The notes under the pieces were generated by a model. The model saw nothing but the letters and a program-made list of their open reading frames with translations, was not told the origin of the DNA and did no database searches. Below are positions 47,118 to 58,459 of a stretch of DNA of 64,000 nt, one piece after another; position 1 is the first letter of the stretch, and each line of letters begins with the position of its first letter. The DNA is from Palaemon carinicauda (lineage: Eukaryota > Arthropoda > Malacostraca > Decapoda > Palaemonidae): assembly GCF_036898095.1 (NCBI RefSeq), contig NC_090746.1, positions 52,323,859-52,387,858 of the forward strand, read 5' to 3'. A program made the position numbers and the translations under genes.

Positions 47118-47549
47118 ATTTCCATGCAAATTTCAAATAAAATATTTATTTTGTTTACCACATGTGTCTCTTTTCGCTGCTGTTCTTGTTTTATTGAATC
47201 TACTCTAGAGTTTATTATGATTAATATACCTACTATCTTATATATACTCACCTAATGGTATAAATTTGTTCCTACACAAATATTTACCCTTCTGATCTGT
47301 CTTGAGACCGGCACGATTTCTTATCCAGGTGAGTCTTTCCTCATCAGATTACTTAAAGATGTTCCTCTTGTCCTACTAGGACCTTCCACGCCAGGGGGGC
47401 GGGACGCCAAGTCATTGTAATGCCTCTGGTAGTGACATTTAACGGAGATGTCACGGTCTCTTTGGTCACCAGACCACGGGAGTGTTTATTCGGAGTACCA
47501 GGCACTTGAATTGGGAACAAATCCACGATACATTAATTCTCTAGTACAC

Positions 47550-47644
47550 TTCCATCAGGACGACATGGCTTGAGCCCAAAAAACGGATTTTGAGCGAAGC
47601 GAAAAATCTATTTTTGGGTGAGAGGGCCATGTCGTCCTGATGGA
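47550..47644 (+). repeat. DIRS-B internal complementary region (ICR)
   Basis: Reverse complement of the DIRS-B 5' end (to GAGCCCAAA) joined to the reverse complement of its 3' end (AACGGATTTTGAGCGAAGCG onward). The junction reads CCCAAAAAACGG. The CATGTCG subfamily marker occurs in both halves. Confidence 0.88.
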
Positions 47645-47723
47645 CCCGCCCAACTGTTCCAGTTCAGCCTGCTAGGCCCCTCCCTGCTGTATTGTATCGC
47701 GGAGGCTGGTAGTGAGCTAGAAC

Positions 47724-48116
47724 GGAATGGTGAGGGCGGACGTGACGTCACACAAGTATGGCGCCGGTTTGTTTACGTTGCGAGTATCGTAACAGTGACG
47801 AAGGTAGGGTAACTTTGGAACGGCACCTCAGTTACCTCGCCACATTCCCCCCTCGAAGCATAAACGCTAGGTAGGGTGCAGATGGCCATGTGACGTGTTA
47901 ATGCATGCGTCCCCTGTTGATATACGATATTCTAAAGGGATATCCCTTAGAGTACTCGCTCCAGAAGTTAGAATTCTGTGAAAACCTTTAGTTTAATTCT
48001 CTGGGAATATTATGGTAGTCATATATATCCAAAGGAAGCTACTGAAGGAACCTTCCATCAGGACGACATGGCCATCTCACCCAAAACTAGATTTTTCGCT
48101 TTGCTCAAAATCCGTT
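47724..48116 (+). repeat. DIRS-B 3' inverted terminal repeat
   Basis: Reverse complement of 32091-32450 with a terminal extension ending CTCAAAATCCGTT. Abuts LINE sequence at 48117. Confidence 0.88.
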
Positions 48117-48926
48117 ATTAGTACATGGTGCAAATTAGGGGGTATGAAGTTGAACCTTAACAAAACTCATCGTATGATTATAAGCAGGTCCAGGTCAGTG
48201 GCTCCTTAACATCCAGATCTTTCCATTTACAATGTCTCTGTAACAATATACAACTCATTTAAAATTCTATTTGCAATTTTTTATTGCAAATTTACCTTTG
48301 AGATGCACATTATCTTAATGAGAAAGTCTTTTAAGATTTTTGATGATCAGCCTATTCTTAGGACATCTTTTAATACTTTCATTCTGCTGTTTCAAGTATG
48401 TCTCCTGGCTGGTCTTCAGCTACTGACTCTCATATTAATTTGTTGGATAGAAACTTGTAGTCTGTTAAATTCCTTAATCGTGATATGGATATAAATCGCT
48501 GGCTTCGTCATTCAGTTAGTTGTATGCATGTTGCATATGATTTTTCATAATTCAGATCATTCATTGCATTGAGATCTTCTCAGACTGTACCATCCTGTGA
48601 CCTGATTGGGGAATACTTTAACTAATCTGGCATTTGAATCGGTGGAACTTAAGAAGTTCAAACTTTTTGTAAAAAAAAATTCTGTTGAACAGGTTGACAC
48701 AAATCTCGTTTTTTAGTTTATATAGCTGATCTATTTTAACGTTGTTGCTGATCTTGAAATATTTTACATTTTTCATTAATTACCTACATTTAATTTATTT
48801 GCTATTCCCTTTCCTCACTTGGCTACTTTCCCTGTTGGAGTCCTTGGGCTTGTAGTTGTAGCATTCTCCTTTCCCAATCAGGATTGTAGCTTGGATAGTA
48901 ATAATGATAATGATAATAATGAGGAG
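48117..48926 (+). mobile_element. LINE 3'-end fragment (copy 3 of 3) with UTR and tail
   Basis: Begins inside an RT C-terminus (GGMKLNLNKTHRMIISRS) and continues through broken ORF2 sequence, with SSATDSHINLLDRN near 48415-48460 and WLRHSVSCMHVAY near 48500-48540. It then runs into a 3' UTR with CCTGTTGGAGTCCTTGGGC and GATTGTAGCTTGG and a TAATAATGATAA tail at about 48898-48926. The two other copies at 18377-18660 and 11090-11200 match this 3' end. The 5' part is missing at the DIRS-B border. Confidence 0.75.
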
Positions 48927-50229
48927 TTCATCAGCATCATTCCTGGTATTACTGTTTTTAGCCAAAAATGAAAAGTTTCTCTGAGGCGGGATCCTCTTTA
49001 TATTACAGCTTTAGGATCAGGAGATGGTAACCTCTGTCCACTGTCTATCCTGCAATTATTTCTGGAGCTATCCACACCTTCAGAAGGTAATCTGTTTCAA
49101 AATACCTACAACAAGTAGCTCTCAACAGAGGCTATCCTTATTAAGAAAGCTGACCCTCTCTCTATCCCTAAAACCCACGCTGTTAGAAAAATTGCTTCTA
49201 CGTTAATAGTTTTTGTAATACTGTATACAATTTCAAGACATCCAGAGCTTTATGGGTTGGTCTGAGCATAGGGTGTTCTTAAGAAATTAACCTGAAACAA
49301 ATCAATATGATGCAACTTGCATTTTTGGTACGTAGCTTGTTTGAGGCTCCTACGAAGGGAGACCCGATATATATAATGACAGACATCAAGCTTTTCTCTG
49401 GAGTTTCCCCCTATGAGAGTAGGGTCAGACTTTTTTTCTTTTCAACTATACACACGATTAAGTTGTTTGCTTGGGTTCAGACAGTTATCCTTGATGGCAC
49501 ACAAGTCTACTCGGTTATTGCTCTGGTAGTAGTTCTTGGAAACCGCACAGCGCATTTACCCTAAAAATGTGGTTTTGACAAAGGAAAACCCTATTTATGT
49601 GGAGGTGTTGTGTGGTCTCCAAGACCCTCACTACTCCCTAGCCTCTTGTAGAAAAGGGGTCATTTGATTCTCACTTTTGAGTATAGAAGATCCAGCTAGG
49701 CAAAACTTAGTGCACAAGTAGCAATGGCTCCAGTAGTAGTAATGGTTCTCGGTAATGACGTATCATCTAAAGCGAGATGATTTCAGCATTAGAGGTGGTG
49801 TGCTGAGTTCAATAGTGCCTGAATTTGAGAGTTTCTCTTACATATGCCGAATCCATGTTTTACACTTGGAAACTCTGACCCTAGAGCATGGGAGAATATT
49901 TCTTTTGGTATTTTATGTCATATTGGATTCCTCGTCGTAGCCTTTTACATAAAAGTCCTTGGAGAACACATAGCACCCAGCCAAAAGTAGGTTTTTCCTT
50001 CGTCAAAACCACTTTTGTTTGCAAGGTAGGTATGCCTGATCCTTAGTCTCGTTCCAATAAATTTAACCGTTAAGCCAGATATTAATACTAACCTGGATAC
50101 TTTCATGTTTCTCATTATTGGCAAGGAGGGAAGAAATTTGCCTCTCCTGCCCTTTCCTTAAAAATGTAGAATCTATTAGGTCTCCTGATATTAGATTGAG
50201 GAACCCCTTCTATCAATAATTAAGTAATT
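48927..50229. other. Intergenic DNA with an unexplained inverted repeat
   Basis: No gene is supported. ORFs at 49024-49206 and 49307-49564 have no recognised motif. The inverted repeat at 49563-50015 is the only clear structure. Confidence 0.5.
49563..50015. repeat. Inverted repeat pair, possible remnant of another DIRS-like family
   Basis: The left arm, from GTGGTTTTGACAAAGGAAAA (about 49568), matches the reverse complement of the right arm ending near 50012 (CCTTCGTCAAAACCAC) over about 60 nt, including a shared CTCCAAG block. The arm pattern (tract, then a tag-like GTGT..CTCCAAG) recalls the ends of DIRS-A and B, but the sequences differ. No coding region lies between. Identity uncertain. 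Confidence 0.55.
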
Positions 50230-50590
50230 TTTGGGCTCAAGCCATGTCGTCCTGATGGAATGTTCCTTCAGTAGCTTCCTCAGGGTATATATGACTACAG
50301 TAGATATTCCCAGAGAATTAAACTAAAGGTTTCACAGAATTCTAACCTCTGGTGCGAGTACCCTAAAGGTTTCCCTCTAGGATATCGTATATCAACAGGG
50401 GATGCATGCATCAACACGCCACACGCCTATCTGCACCCCACATAGCGTTTACGCTTCGGGGGGGAAAGGTGGCGAAGTAACTGAGGAGCCGCTCCAAAGT
50501 TACCATCTTTCGTTACTGTTACGGTACTCGCAACGTAAACAAACAGTCTGCCATACTGTGTGACGTCACGTCCGTCCTCATTCCTACTCC
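50230..50590 (+). repeat. DIRS-D 5' inverted terminal repeat
   Basis: Matches DIRS-B 32091-32450 in the same orientation. Its partner would lie beyond the window, so the exact inner border is taken by analogy. Confidence 0.8.
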
Positions 50591-50653
50591 TGTAGCTTCC
50601 TACATCAGTTGGTTTTTCCCAGTGATCGCTAATTATCTTTTGCATCCTTCGCC

Positions 50654-50734
50654 ATGTCGCAACCTTCAGCCTCGCCTTCTTCTGGAAAGTTGAGTACCAG
50701 GTTCTTGTATTGTTTAATTAAGCTCTGGCCGTAA
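50654..50734 (+). CDS. DIRS-D leader mini-ORF
   Basis: A 26-codon ORF starting MSQPSASPSSGKLSTR, the counterpart of those in DIRS-A, B and E. Function unknown. Confidence 0.5.
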   Translation: MSQPSASPSSGKLSTRFLYCLIKLWP

Positions 50735-51037
50735 AGTAACGATTTTTTACGTTTAAATCTTGTGTTTTGTGGCAGAGCTGTGCCTTGCCCGGAGGCGCCA
50801 TTTTATGATGCCGCTGTTCGCTTCGCATGCTTTATTTAGTTAGCCAGAACAGCCTTCCCGGCCTTATAACTAATTAAATATCATTAGTTATTTAGTCTTT
50901 ATTGCTAGGAATTGGTTAGCCGACCCCATACTAGACTTCTAGCCTAGCCTAGGCCGCAGCCTAGTGTTCATGTTTACTTCTGCATGATATAATAAGTGTT
51001 CCTAGTGTTAATGTTAATGAAGATACTGTATAGGCAT

Positions 51038-51391
51038 TTTTGGGCTCAAGCCATGGCGTCCTGATGGAAGGTTCCTTTTTGGTAGCTTCCTTGGGTAAAT
51101 AACTACTAAATATTCCCAGAGAATTTAACCACAGGTTATCACAGAATTCTAACTTCTGGAGCGAGTATCCTAAAGGTTTCCCTTTTAAGACATCGTATAT
51201 CAACAGGGGACGCATGTATTAACGCGCCACATAGCTATCTACACCCCAAACAGAGTTAACACTTCGGTGTGTAGGGGCGGAGAATAGCTGGGGAGCTGTT
51301 CCACAGCTAATCTCGTTCGTGGCTACTTTTGGTACTCGAGACGTAAACAAACGGGCGCCATTGCTAAATGACGTCACGTCCGTCCTCATCC
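51038..51391 (+). repeat. DIRS-E 5' inverted terminal repeat
   Basis: Reverse complement of 59433-59780 with few differences, and nearly the same as the DIRS-A ITR. Outer end TTTGGGCTCAAGCC. Confidence 0.88.
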
Positions 51392-51460
51392 TTCTTCTAG
51401 TAGCTTGCCTTGCTAAGACGGATTTTCCCTTGTGTATTTTCATCAGCTTGCATCTTCGCT

Positions 51461-51535
51461 ATGTCGCTACCTTCGGCCTCGCCTTCTTCTGGAAAGTTGA
51501 GTACAAGGTTCCAGTATTGTTTAAATAAGCTCTGA
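51461..51535 (+). CDS. DIRS-E leader mini-ORF
   Basis: A 24-codon ORF starting MSLPSASPSSGKLSTR, identical in its first 16 residues to that of DIRS-A. The 2-kb leader that follows (51536-53549) again contains the GCCGGC-rich block (about 52840-53170) and no supported gene. Confidence 0.5.
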   Translation: MSLPSASPSSGKLSTRFQYCLNKL

Positions 51536-53549
51536 CCGTAAAGTAACTTTTACTTTTCGAGATATTTGATGTTTTGTGGCAGAGCTGTGCCTCGACCGGA
51601 CCGGCCATTTTATGGCGTCGCTGTTGTTTTGCATGCCTTATTTAGATAGCCTCAACAGCGTTTTCCGGCCTCATTAACTAATCGATACTATTAGTTATTT
51701 AGTCTTCATAGCTAGGAACTTTTATATCGTGTTTTGACGCTTTATTGTCGGTCATCAACTGACCCCATACCAGTTGGCTAGTATAGCCCCTAGGCCAGAG
51801 CGCCTATATCAGTGTTCATGCATGATATTTATCAGTGATCCTAGGTTTATTTATGAAGATAGTGGCATTATTTTACAATACTATTGACTGTGATGCAAGT
51901 GTTTTCGCCTTCAGGGACCATATATGGGACAGGTTAGATAGTGTGTCTTTCTAACCTAACCTACAAGTAGGACCCCTATATGCTTCCTTCATCCCCTGCC
52001 TTAGGGCACCCCCTCTGTGTAGCCTTGCTCCCCCTACCACGTAAGGGGATCAAGCTCATATCAGAGTATTATATCGCTTCTCTGTCCTCCCTAAGGGAAT
52101 GATCCCCCCTTCGGGTTGCGTCCGAGAATGAGGAACGGCTAGTCCTTCCTCTATTGCTGGGGCTAGGTCTCCGACCTTTCCTGCAATAGCGATACGTCTT
52201 CCATCCTTCCTAGTTCAGGGTGTGACATCCCCGCTCTAGGTTAGGTTTTGGAGGGGTTAGTTCTGTACCTTGCTGAAACGATACCCATGCACCGTTTTCA
52301 GACAGGCTGCCTTACCTTAGGCTAGGGAGTGTCCTCCCTTCCTTGGTGGCCGCTCTGGTACAGAACCCCCTCCACAGAAGACCCTTCTCTTCTCCCCTCC
52401 CCACCTATCTCTTGTATGGCCTAGCCTATGCTTAGGTTAGTCTATACCCATCTGTCCCCTGTCCTACAACTCCTCCCTAGGGTGGAGTGGTAGGGCTACC
52501 TTGAGCTCCTGTGTGCAGTCCGCTCTGGTACATATACCCTTCATGGTGTCCTATGGGGTTAGCCACTAGATGCATTCTGTCTACAGGGGTTCTCCCCCCT
52601 CTTGGGTGTTCCCTGCCCTCCCTTGGGCCCCCTTAGCTCCCGGTCCTCTGCGGCCCCCGCTTCTGGGTGATAGGGCTAGCCTCTATCATGGGTACACCCA
52701 CTCAGGTGGGATGTCTTGGGGTCCGTGGCCGGACCCCTACATCCCCCCTTCTGTCTCTTTCTCTATCCTGGTGCCGGTCCCTAGCCGCCTCTTCTGTCGG
52801 TGATACCCACCTCCTACCTTGGTGACTTACCCCTTACCCTCTGCGCCGCCAGTCCCCCGCGTGCCGGGGGATTGCCGCCTGCCGCCGGCAACTAGCCGAG
52901 GGCCTTCCCTCCTTCCTCATAGCCTCAGTCGTCCGTCCACCGGCCGGCATCCACTGCCGGCACTCCGGTTCTGCTATAACCATCCTTGTCCCTGTCACCA
53001 AGCCGGCTACCTCCGGCTGCCGGAGCCGCTGCTCCCTGCCGGCGTGCCGGCGGCCGCCACCCTGGTATTACTCTTGACTTCTATACTGTCTTCCTTAATG
53101 CCAGAAATTCTGCTGGAGCGGCCTCCGGCGTGCCGGCGGTCTGCCGGAGCCTTCCGGAGGCGTCAAGACGACTTGCACCCCCTTCTACTAGCTATCATCT
53201 GATGTTGATAGCCCTACATCGCAACCAGATGACTTGATTACGTAAATGGATTGGTATTATCTTACCGTTCTATTAGTAACCATGCTGTCTTCTTGCATAT
53301 CACAGATTTCCAGCATGCTGTGTGTATCTTAGCACGGCTGGTTGCCGGAAACCGTTACCCTATGGGATCTTCTAGTTCCCAATTCTAGAGTCTGAGTGGC
53401 CTCAGTCCTAGCCTTATATCCTTGACAATTTCCAATAGAATTCCCACTGCCCTACGGGCATTCCATGTTGAATTCTATCCTGTGCCTTCGGTCACAGCAG
53501 ATTGTCTATGGATGAAGGTCACGGTAACCAGCCGGGCGGGTTACACGGA

Positions 53550-53690
53550 GTATGTATCTATCTCCTTCTTTCCGCCCATTATCTGTGCATCACACTTAAT
53601 GTTAAGTTAGAATTAATCAATTAATATTTAACTTTAGTTTAAGAGTCATCCTTATGACTCCCCCATACTCATGTTCTCTTTCTCTTACAG
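53550..53690 (+). other. DIRS-E candidate intron before gag
   Basis: Starts GTATGT, ends TCTCTTACAG, 141 nt. The upstream open segment (MDEGHGNQPGGLHG, from ATG 53508) would join in frame to EEQLKCD of Gag. DIRS-A has the matching pair KDEAYGNQPGGMHG and EEQMKCD. Confidence 0.6.
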
Positions 53691-55649
53691 GAGGAGCAAC
53701 TGAAGTGCGACCACAGCTTCTGTGCAGTGAAGCGCCCGCACTTTTATGGACACACGGCGTGTAGGACCCACGCCCCTTGTGCCAACAAGAAAGGGGATCT
53801 AAAGTTCTGGGACCCGCAGAACTGTACGGTCTGCCAGGATCGCCTGGTCGACGCGTTCAACAATCCTCCCTCAGCGGAGGTTAGGGACGCTTCTCGAGAG
53901 AAGCTACGCAAATGGGTGCGTGGCTTCCAGAAGAACGCCACTAGACCGTACCTTGCCACTGAAGACATGAGGGCCTTATTGTTCCCAAAGGCATCCCCAG
54001 ATTCTGTGGTCCCCAAGGATCAGATCCCCACCGTCCAGATAACGGTGGAACCCGATGTTGTCATGGCCCAGTCCATGCACGAGTGTCACCTGGATGCCGA
54101 CAACGAGGAACGTATGTCGGATATTTCGGAGAACACGGAGAGGACCCTCATGGCCCAAGACGTGGACGATGAAGAGGACCAGGTGGATTACACCGAGTCG
54201 GAGCAGGAGGTCGCTCCGCCTTCCACCCCCGCCCCTACTCCTACACCGACGGAAGTCTCTCTCCCGTCTACCTCCGCTACCCCGGACCCCATCCCATCCG
54301 CCCAGGAGATGTTCCGTATGATAGAAGCCCTTATGGACAAGAAGCTTCAAGTGACACACGAGTACATCAGGTCCATGGGAGGTTCCAAAGAGTCGAAGAA
54401 GATTTCGGTTAAGGACCTCCCGATATGCTCACACGCCAACCCCTGGAGGTATGCTGAGCATATGATCATTGCAACGGGCAGGATCTTCATCAGCGAGAAG
54501 ATCGGCTCGGTTGCCCTGGAAGAAGTGGAGTTCTTCCCGAGCTTTGAGGCTTACCCGGACTGTTACGTCCGGCTTCGATCCGAACCTGCCTCTAAAGAGG
54601 AGACCGAACCAAAGGAGGTGATAGTTTTCGATCTCCAGAAGGCCCAGGCTATGCTAGCCAAAGCTGTTAAAAGTAGGGGCTTTACCTGCTCAATGCTCCC
54701 GGCACTGAGCAAGAAGCATCCTACCTACGTCGCACCCGACGACGCAGTCCTTCCCTTTACGGAAAAGGCCTTCGCTGCGTGTCACAAGGCAGTGGAAGAA
54801 GGGAAGCCCTGTCCTGCACTGGAGGAGTGCAGACCCTTCTCCATGGTGACTCCCCCCGACGTTCGACACTGGAAGGATATCCAGCATACCTTCGTGGTGG
54901 GAAAACTAGATCCTGACGTGGCTGGACGTCAGTTTAATGAAGACCTCCCGAAACTTAATGACCATCTCCTTCGCCGGGAACAAGACACGAAGGAAAGGCT
55001 CGCCGCATCCATGTCCCTCCAAGTACAGCTTGACGTCATGGCTAGTGACACCAGAGTCCCCGACCACTACATGGTACTCGCCAAATCGCACATGGCGACT
55101 CTGGTAAAGGACCTGTACAATTTCATGAAGGCTCGGAGAGCCTGTCGTGAATTCGTGTTCTCAGGTGCCACAGTGACACATGAACCCCGGAGGCTGATTT
55201 CCTCCAACATCTGAGGTAAGCACCTCTTTCCCTCCGACCTTGTGAAAGAGATCACCGACAAGGCCGCCACTGAGAATAGGAACCTTCTCAACAAGTGGGG
55301 CATGTCGAAAAATAGGAAATCCTCTCAGGACGATGGCCCTCAACCTAAGAGGAAATCCTCCAAGCCGAAACCCCAGCAACGTCAACAGAGACGGCAGTTT
55401 CCGGGACCCGCTACTCCCCAAGTGGCTGCTCAGCCACAACAGACCTTTCAGCTGGTCACCCAACCAGTTTTGTCCCAGTCACCGGTTTTCACCCCTGCCT
55501 TTGAGCAATAGACAACTACCTTACGTCCCAAAGGTAGAGGCTCAAGCAGAGGTGCAGGCAGAGACGCATCTCGCCGTCCCCCCAGAGGCAGAGGAGGAAA
55601 GGGAGCTAGCGGCCGAGGCAGTAAGCCCTCGGGACACCAGAAGCAATGA
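53691..55649 (+). pseudogene. DIRS-E Gag-like protein, two in-frame stops
   Basis: Colinear with the DIRS-A Gag: Cys/His array CDHSFC, HTACRTHAPC, NCTVC; then KKISVKDLP, EEVEFFPSFEAYPDCYVRLR, DPDVAGRQFNEDLPKLNDHL and a basic tail. TGA at 55212-55214 replaces a Trp codon of DIRS-A (SSNIWGK), and TAG at 55509-55511 replaces a Gln codon. The rest of the frame is open to TGA 55647-55649. There is no initiator ATG at the exon start, which supports translation from an upstream exon. Confidence 0.87.
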
Positions 55650-57488
55650 AGTGCTTCCGGTGGGAGGAAGACTCCGCCAATTCCAGGATCGTTGGACCTT
55701 CGATCCCTGGGCACACAGCATCGTCAAGAAGGGTCTAGGCTGGAGTTGGACTCAACCACCCCCAACCTTCCAGCAATTCTTCCAACAATCAACCCCCCTT
55801 CTGGAAGAATATGTCCTAGATCTCTTGAACAAGAAGGTGATAAGGAGGGTAAAGTCAACCAGGTTCCAAGGGAGACTGTTTTGCGTCCCCAAGAAAGACT
55901 CCGACAAGCTCAGAGTCATTCTAGACTTATCCCCCCTCAACAAGTTCATAGCGAACAACAAGTTCAAGATGCTGACTCTTCAACAGATAAGGACCCTTCT
56001 GCCTCGAGGTTCTTACACGGTCTCCATAGACCTGGCGGATGCCTACTGGCACGTTCCAATGAACCATCACGCTTCCTCCTACCTAGGATTTCGACTCCAA
56101 AGAAAAAGCTACGCCTTCAGGGCCATGCCCTCGGCCTCAACGTGGCCCCTCAGATCTTCACAAAGCTGGCGGACGCCATAGTACAACAGCTCCACCTCCG
56201 AGACGTCCAGGTGATGGCCTACCTCGACGACTGGCTAGTCTGGGCTCCATCGCCCGAGAATTGTTTAAAATCCTGCAGCAAAGTCACCCAGTTCCTAGAA
56301 CACCTGGGATTCAAGATAAACGCGAAGAAATCTCGCCTCTCTCCAGCTCAGAAGTTCCAATGGTTAGGAATCCAGTGGAACCTTCAGTCACACCGCCTTT
56401 CCATCCCCCAGAAGAAAAGGAAGGAAATAGCAGGGTCTGTCAAGCGACTACTGAAATCCAAACGGATCTCAAGACGCCAGCAGGAACGAGTTCTAGGCTC
56501 TCTACAGTTCGCCTCAGTGACAAACCCAGTGCTTCGTGCACAGCTAAAGGATGCCGCGGGAGTCTGGAGACGTTCTGCATCCATCGCTCGAAGAGAGCTC
56601 AAGAGACGGCTCCCAAACAGACTTCGGCTTCTCCTCAAGCCGTGGTCGGAAGCGACGGCCCTGAAAAGGTCCATCCCTCTTCAACACCCACCTCCATCAC
56701 TCAACATCCACACGGATGCTTCGCTGGAGGGTTGGGGAGGTCACTCCCACCAAAAACAGGCTCAAGGCACATGGTCTCCCCTATTCAAGACGTTTCACAA
56801 CAACATCTTGGAGGCTATGGCGGTCCTTCTAACACTGAAGAAACTCTCCCCGCCTCCCTCGATCCATATTAGTCTAACCCTAGACAACTCGGTGGTAGTT
56901 CGATGTCTCAATCGCCAAGGCTCAAGATCGCCCCAGATAAATCAGGATCTTCTGACAATCTTCCGTCTGGCAGAGAGGAAGAAGTGGCACCTGTCTGCAG
57001 TTCACCTACAAGGATTCCGCAATGTGACGGCGGACGCTCTATCCCGAACAAGCCCGATAGAGTCGGAATGGTCTCTAGACGCAAGATCATTCTCCTTCAT
57101 CTCTCACCAAGTCCCAGAACTTCAGATCGATCTCTTCGCAACGAGCGACAACAATCAACTTCCTCGATATGTGGCCCCGTACGAGGACCCCAAGACAGAG
57201 GCAGTGGACACCATGTCACTGGACTGGAACAGATGGTCCAAGATCTACCTGTTCCCTCCCACCAACCTTCTGCTGAAAGTCCTCTCCAAGCTGAGAACCT
57301 TCAAAGGGACAGTGGCCCTAGTGGCTCCCAAGTGGCCCCGGAGCAATTGGTACCCCCTGGTCCTGGAGCTGCAGCCCACGCTGATCCCTCTCCCGGGCCC
57401 AGTTCTCTCCCAGCAAGTACAGAAGTCGACTGTCTTCGCTTCATCATCGAAAATCAAGGACCTTCATCTCATGATTTTCTCTCCCTAG
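55546..57488 (+). pseudogene. DIRS-E reverse transcriptase-RNase H, one frameshift
   Basis: Motif A SIDLADAYWHVP is intact, then a single-base deletion at about 56128-56130 (within AMPFGLN) shifts the frame. The remainder is open: GLNVAPQIFTKL, MAYLDDWLVW, HTDASLEGWGGH, NILEAMAVLL, TLDNSVVV, TADALSR, DLFATSDNNQLP, YLFPPTN and LVAPKWPRSNWYP. The single break suggests a fairly young copy. Confidence 0.88.
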
Positions 57489-58459
57489 CCGCAAAGAAAA
57501 GGTTTGGGATCTCGAAGAAAAGTCTAGACTTCCTCGAGGAATACAAGACCGAATCCACAAGACGGCAATACGAATCATCTTGGAGAAAATGGGTCTCATT
57601 CGTCAAGGCAAAAAATCCTACGGAAATCACCATTAATTTCTGCATGTCCTTCTTTATTCACCTTCATGGACAGGGCTTGGCAGCCAACACGATTTCTACT
57701 TGCAAATCGGCCTTGACTAGACCACTGTTGTATGCCTTCCAGATTGATCTGTCCAGCGACATCTTCAATAAACTGCCGAAAGCATGCGCTCGTCTACGCC
57801 CAGCACCCCCACCGAAACCGATCTCCTGGTCTTTGGACAAGGTGCTCCATTTCGCCTCCAACTTGGATAATGATTCATGCCCTCTCAAGGATCTGACTCA
57901 GAAAGTTATATTTCTTTTTGCTCTTGCTTCAGGAGCCCGAGTCAGCGAAATAGTGGCATTATCAAGAGAAGAGGGTCATATCCTGTTTACTGACTCAGGA
58001 GACCTTACCCTCTTCCCGGATCCGACGTTTCTCGCCAAAAACGTATTACCCACCAAAAGATGGGGCCCTTGGAGAATATGCCCCCTGAAAGAAGATGCCT
58101 CTCTATGCCCAGTAGAGAGCCTCAAGGTCTATCTTCGCAGAACTTCGGACTTTGGTGGAGGCCAACTCTTCAAAGGAGAAACATCGGGCAGCGACCTGTC
58201 ACTGAAACAACTAAGAGCGAAAATCACCTACTTCATTCGCAGAGCGGATCCTGACAGTACACCCGCCGGTCACGATCCTAGAAAAGTTGCATCGTCTCTG
58301 AATTTCTTTCAGAGTATGGATTTCGAAAGCCTTAAGAGTTTCACAGGCTGGAAATCCTCGCGTGTTTTCTTCAAACATTATGCGAAACAAGTGCATGAAG
58401 TCAAACATTTTGTGGTAGCCGCAGGTAGTGTTATGAAACCTGCTCCTAACTCTGCATAG
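57410..58459 (+). CDS. DIRS-E tyrosine recombinase (integrase)
   Basis: Open and nearly identical to the DIRS-A recombinase. It has STRRQYESSWRKWVSF, GLAANTISTCKSALTR, the catalytic Arg in ASGARVSEIVAL, His/Arg in AGHDPRKVAS, Trp in FTGWKS and Tyr in FFKHYAKQ. Length about 349 residues. The frame extends upstream as a shadow of the RT, so the start is uncertain. This is the only intact protein gene of this copy. Confidence 0.88.
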   Translation, partial: PASTEVDCLRFIIENQGPSSHDFLSLAAKKRFGISKKSLDFLEEYKTESTRRQYESSWRKWVSFVKAKNPTEITINFCMSFFIHLHGQGLAANTISTCKSALTRPLLYAFQIDLSSDIFNKLPKACARLRPAPPPKPISWSLDKVLHFASNLDNDSCPLKDLTQKVIFLFALASGARVSEIVALSREEGHILFTDSGDLTLFPDPTFLAKNVLPTKRWGPWRICPLKEDASLCPVESLKVYLRRTSDFGGGQLFKGETSGSDLSLKQLRAKITYFIRRADPDSTPAGHDPRKVASSLNFFQSMDFESLKSFTGWKSSRVFFKHYAKQVHEVKHFVVAAGSVMKPAPNSA

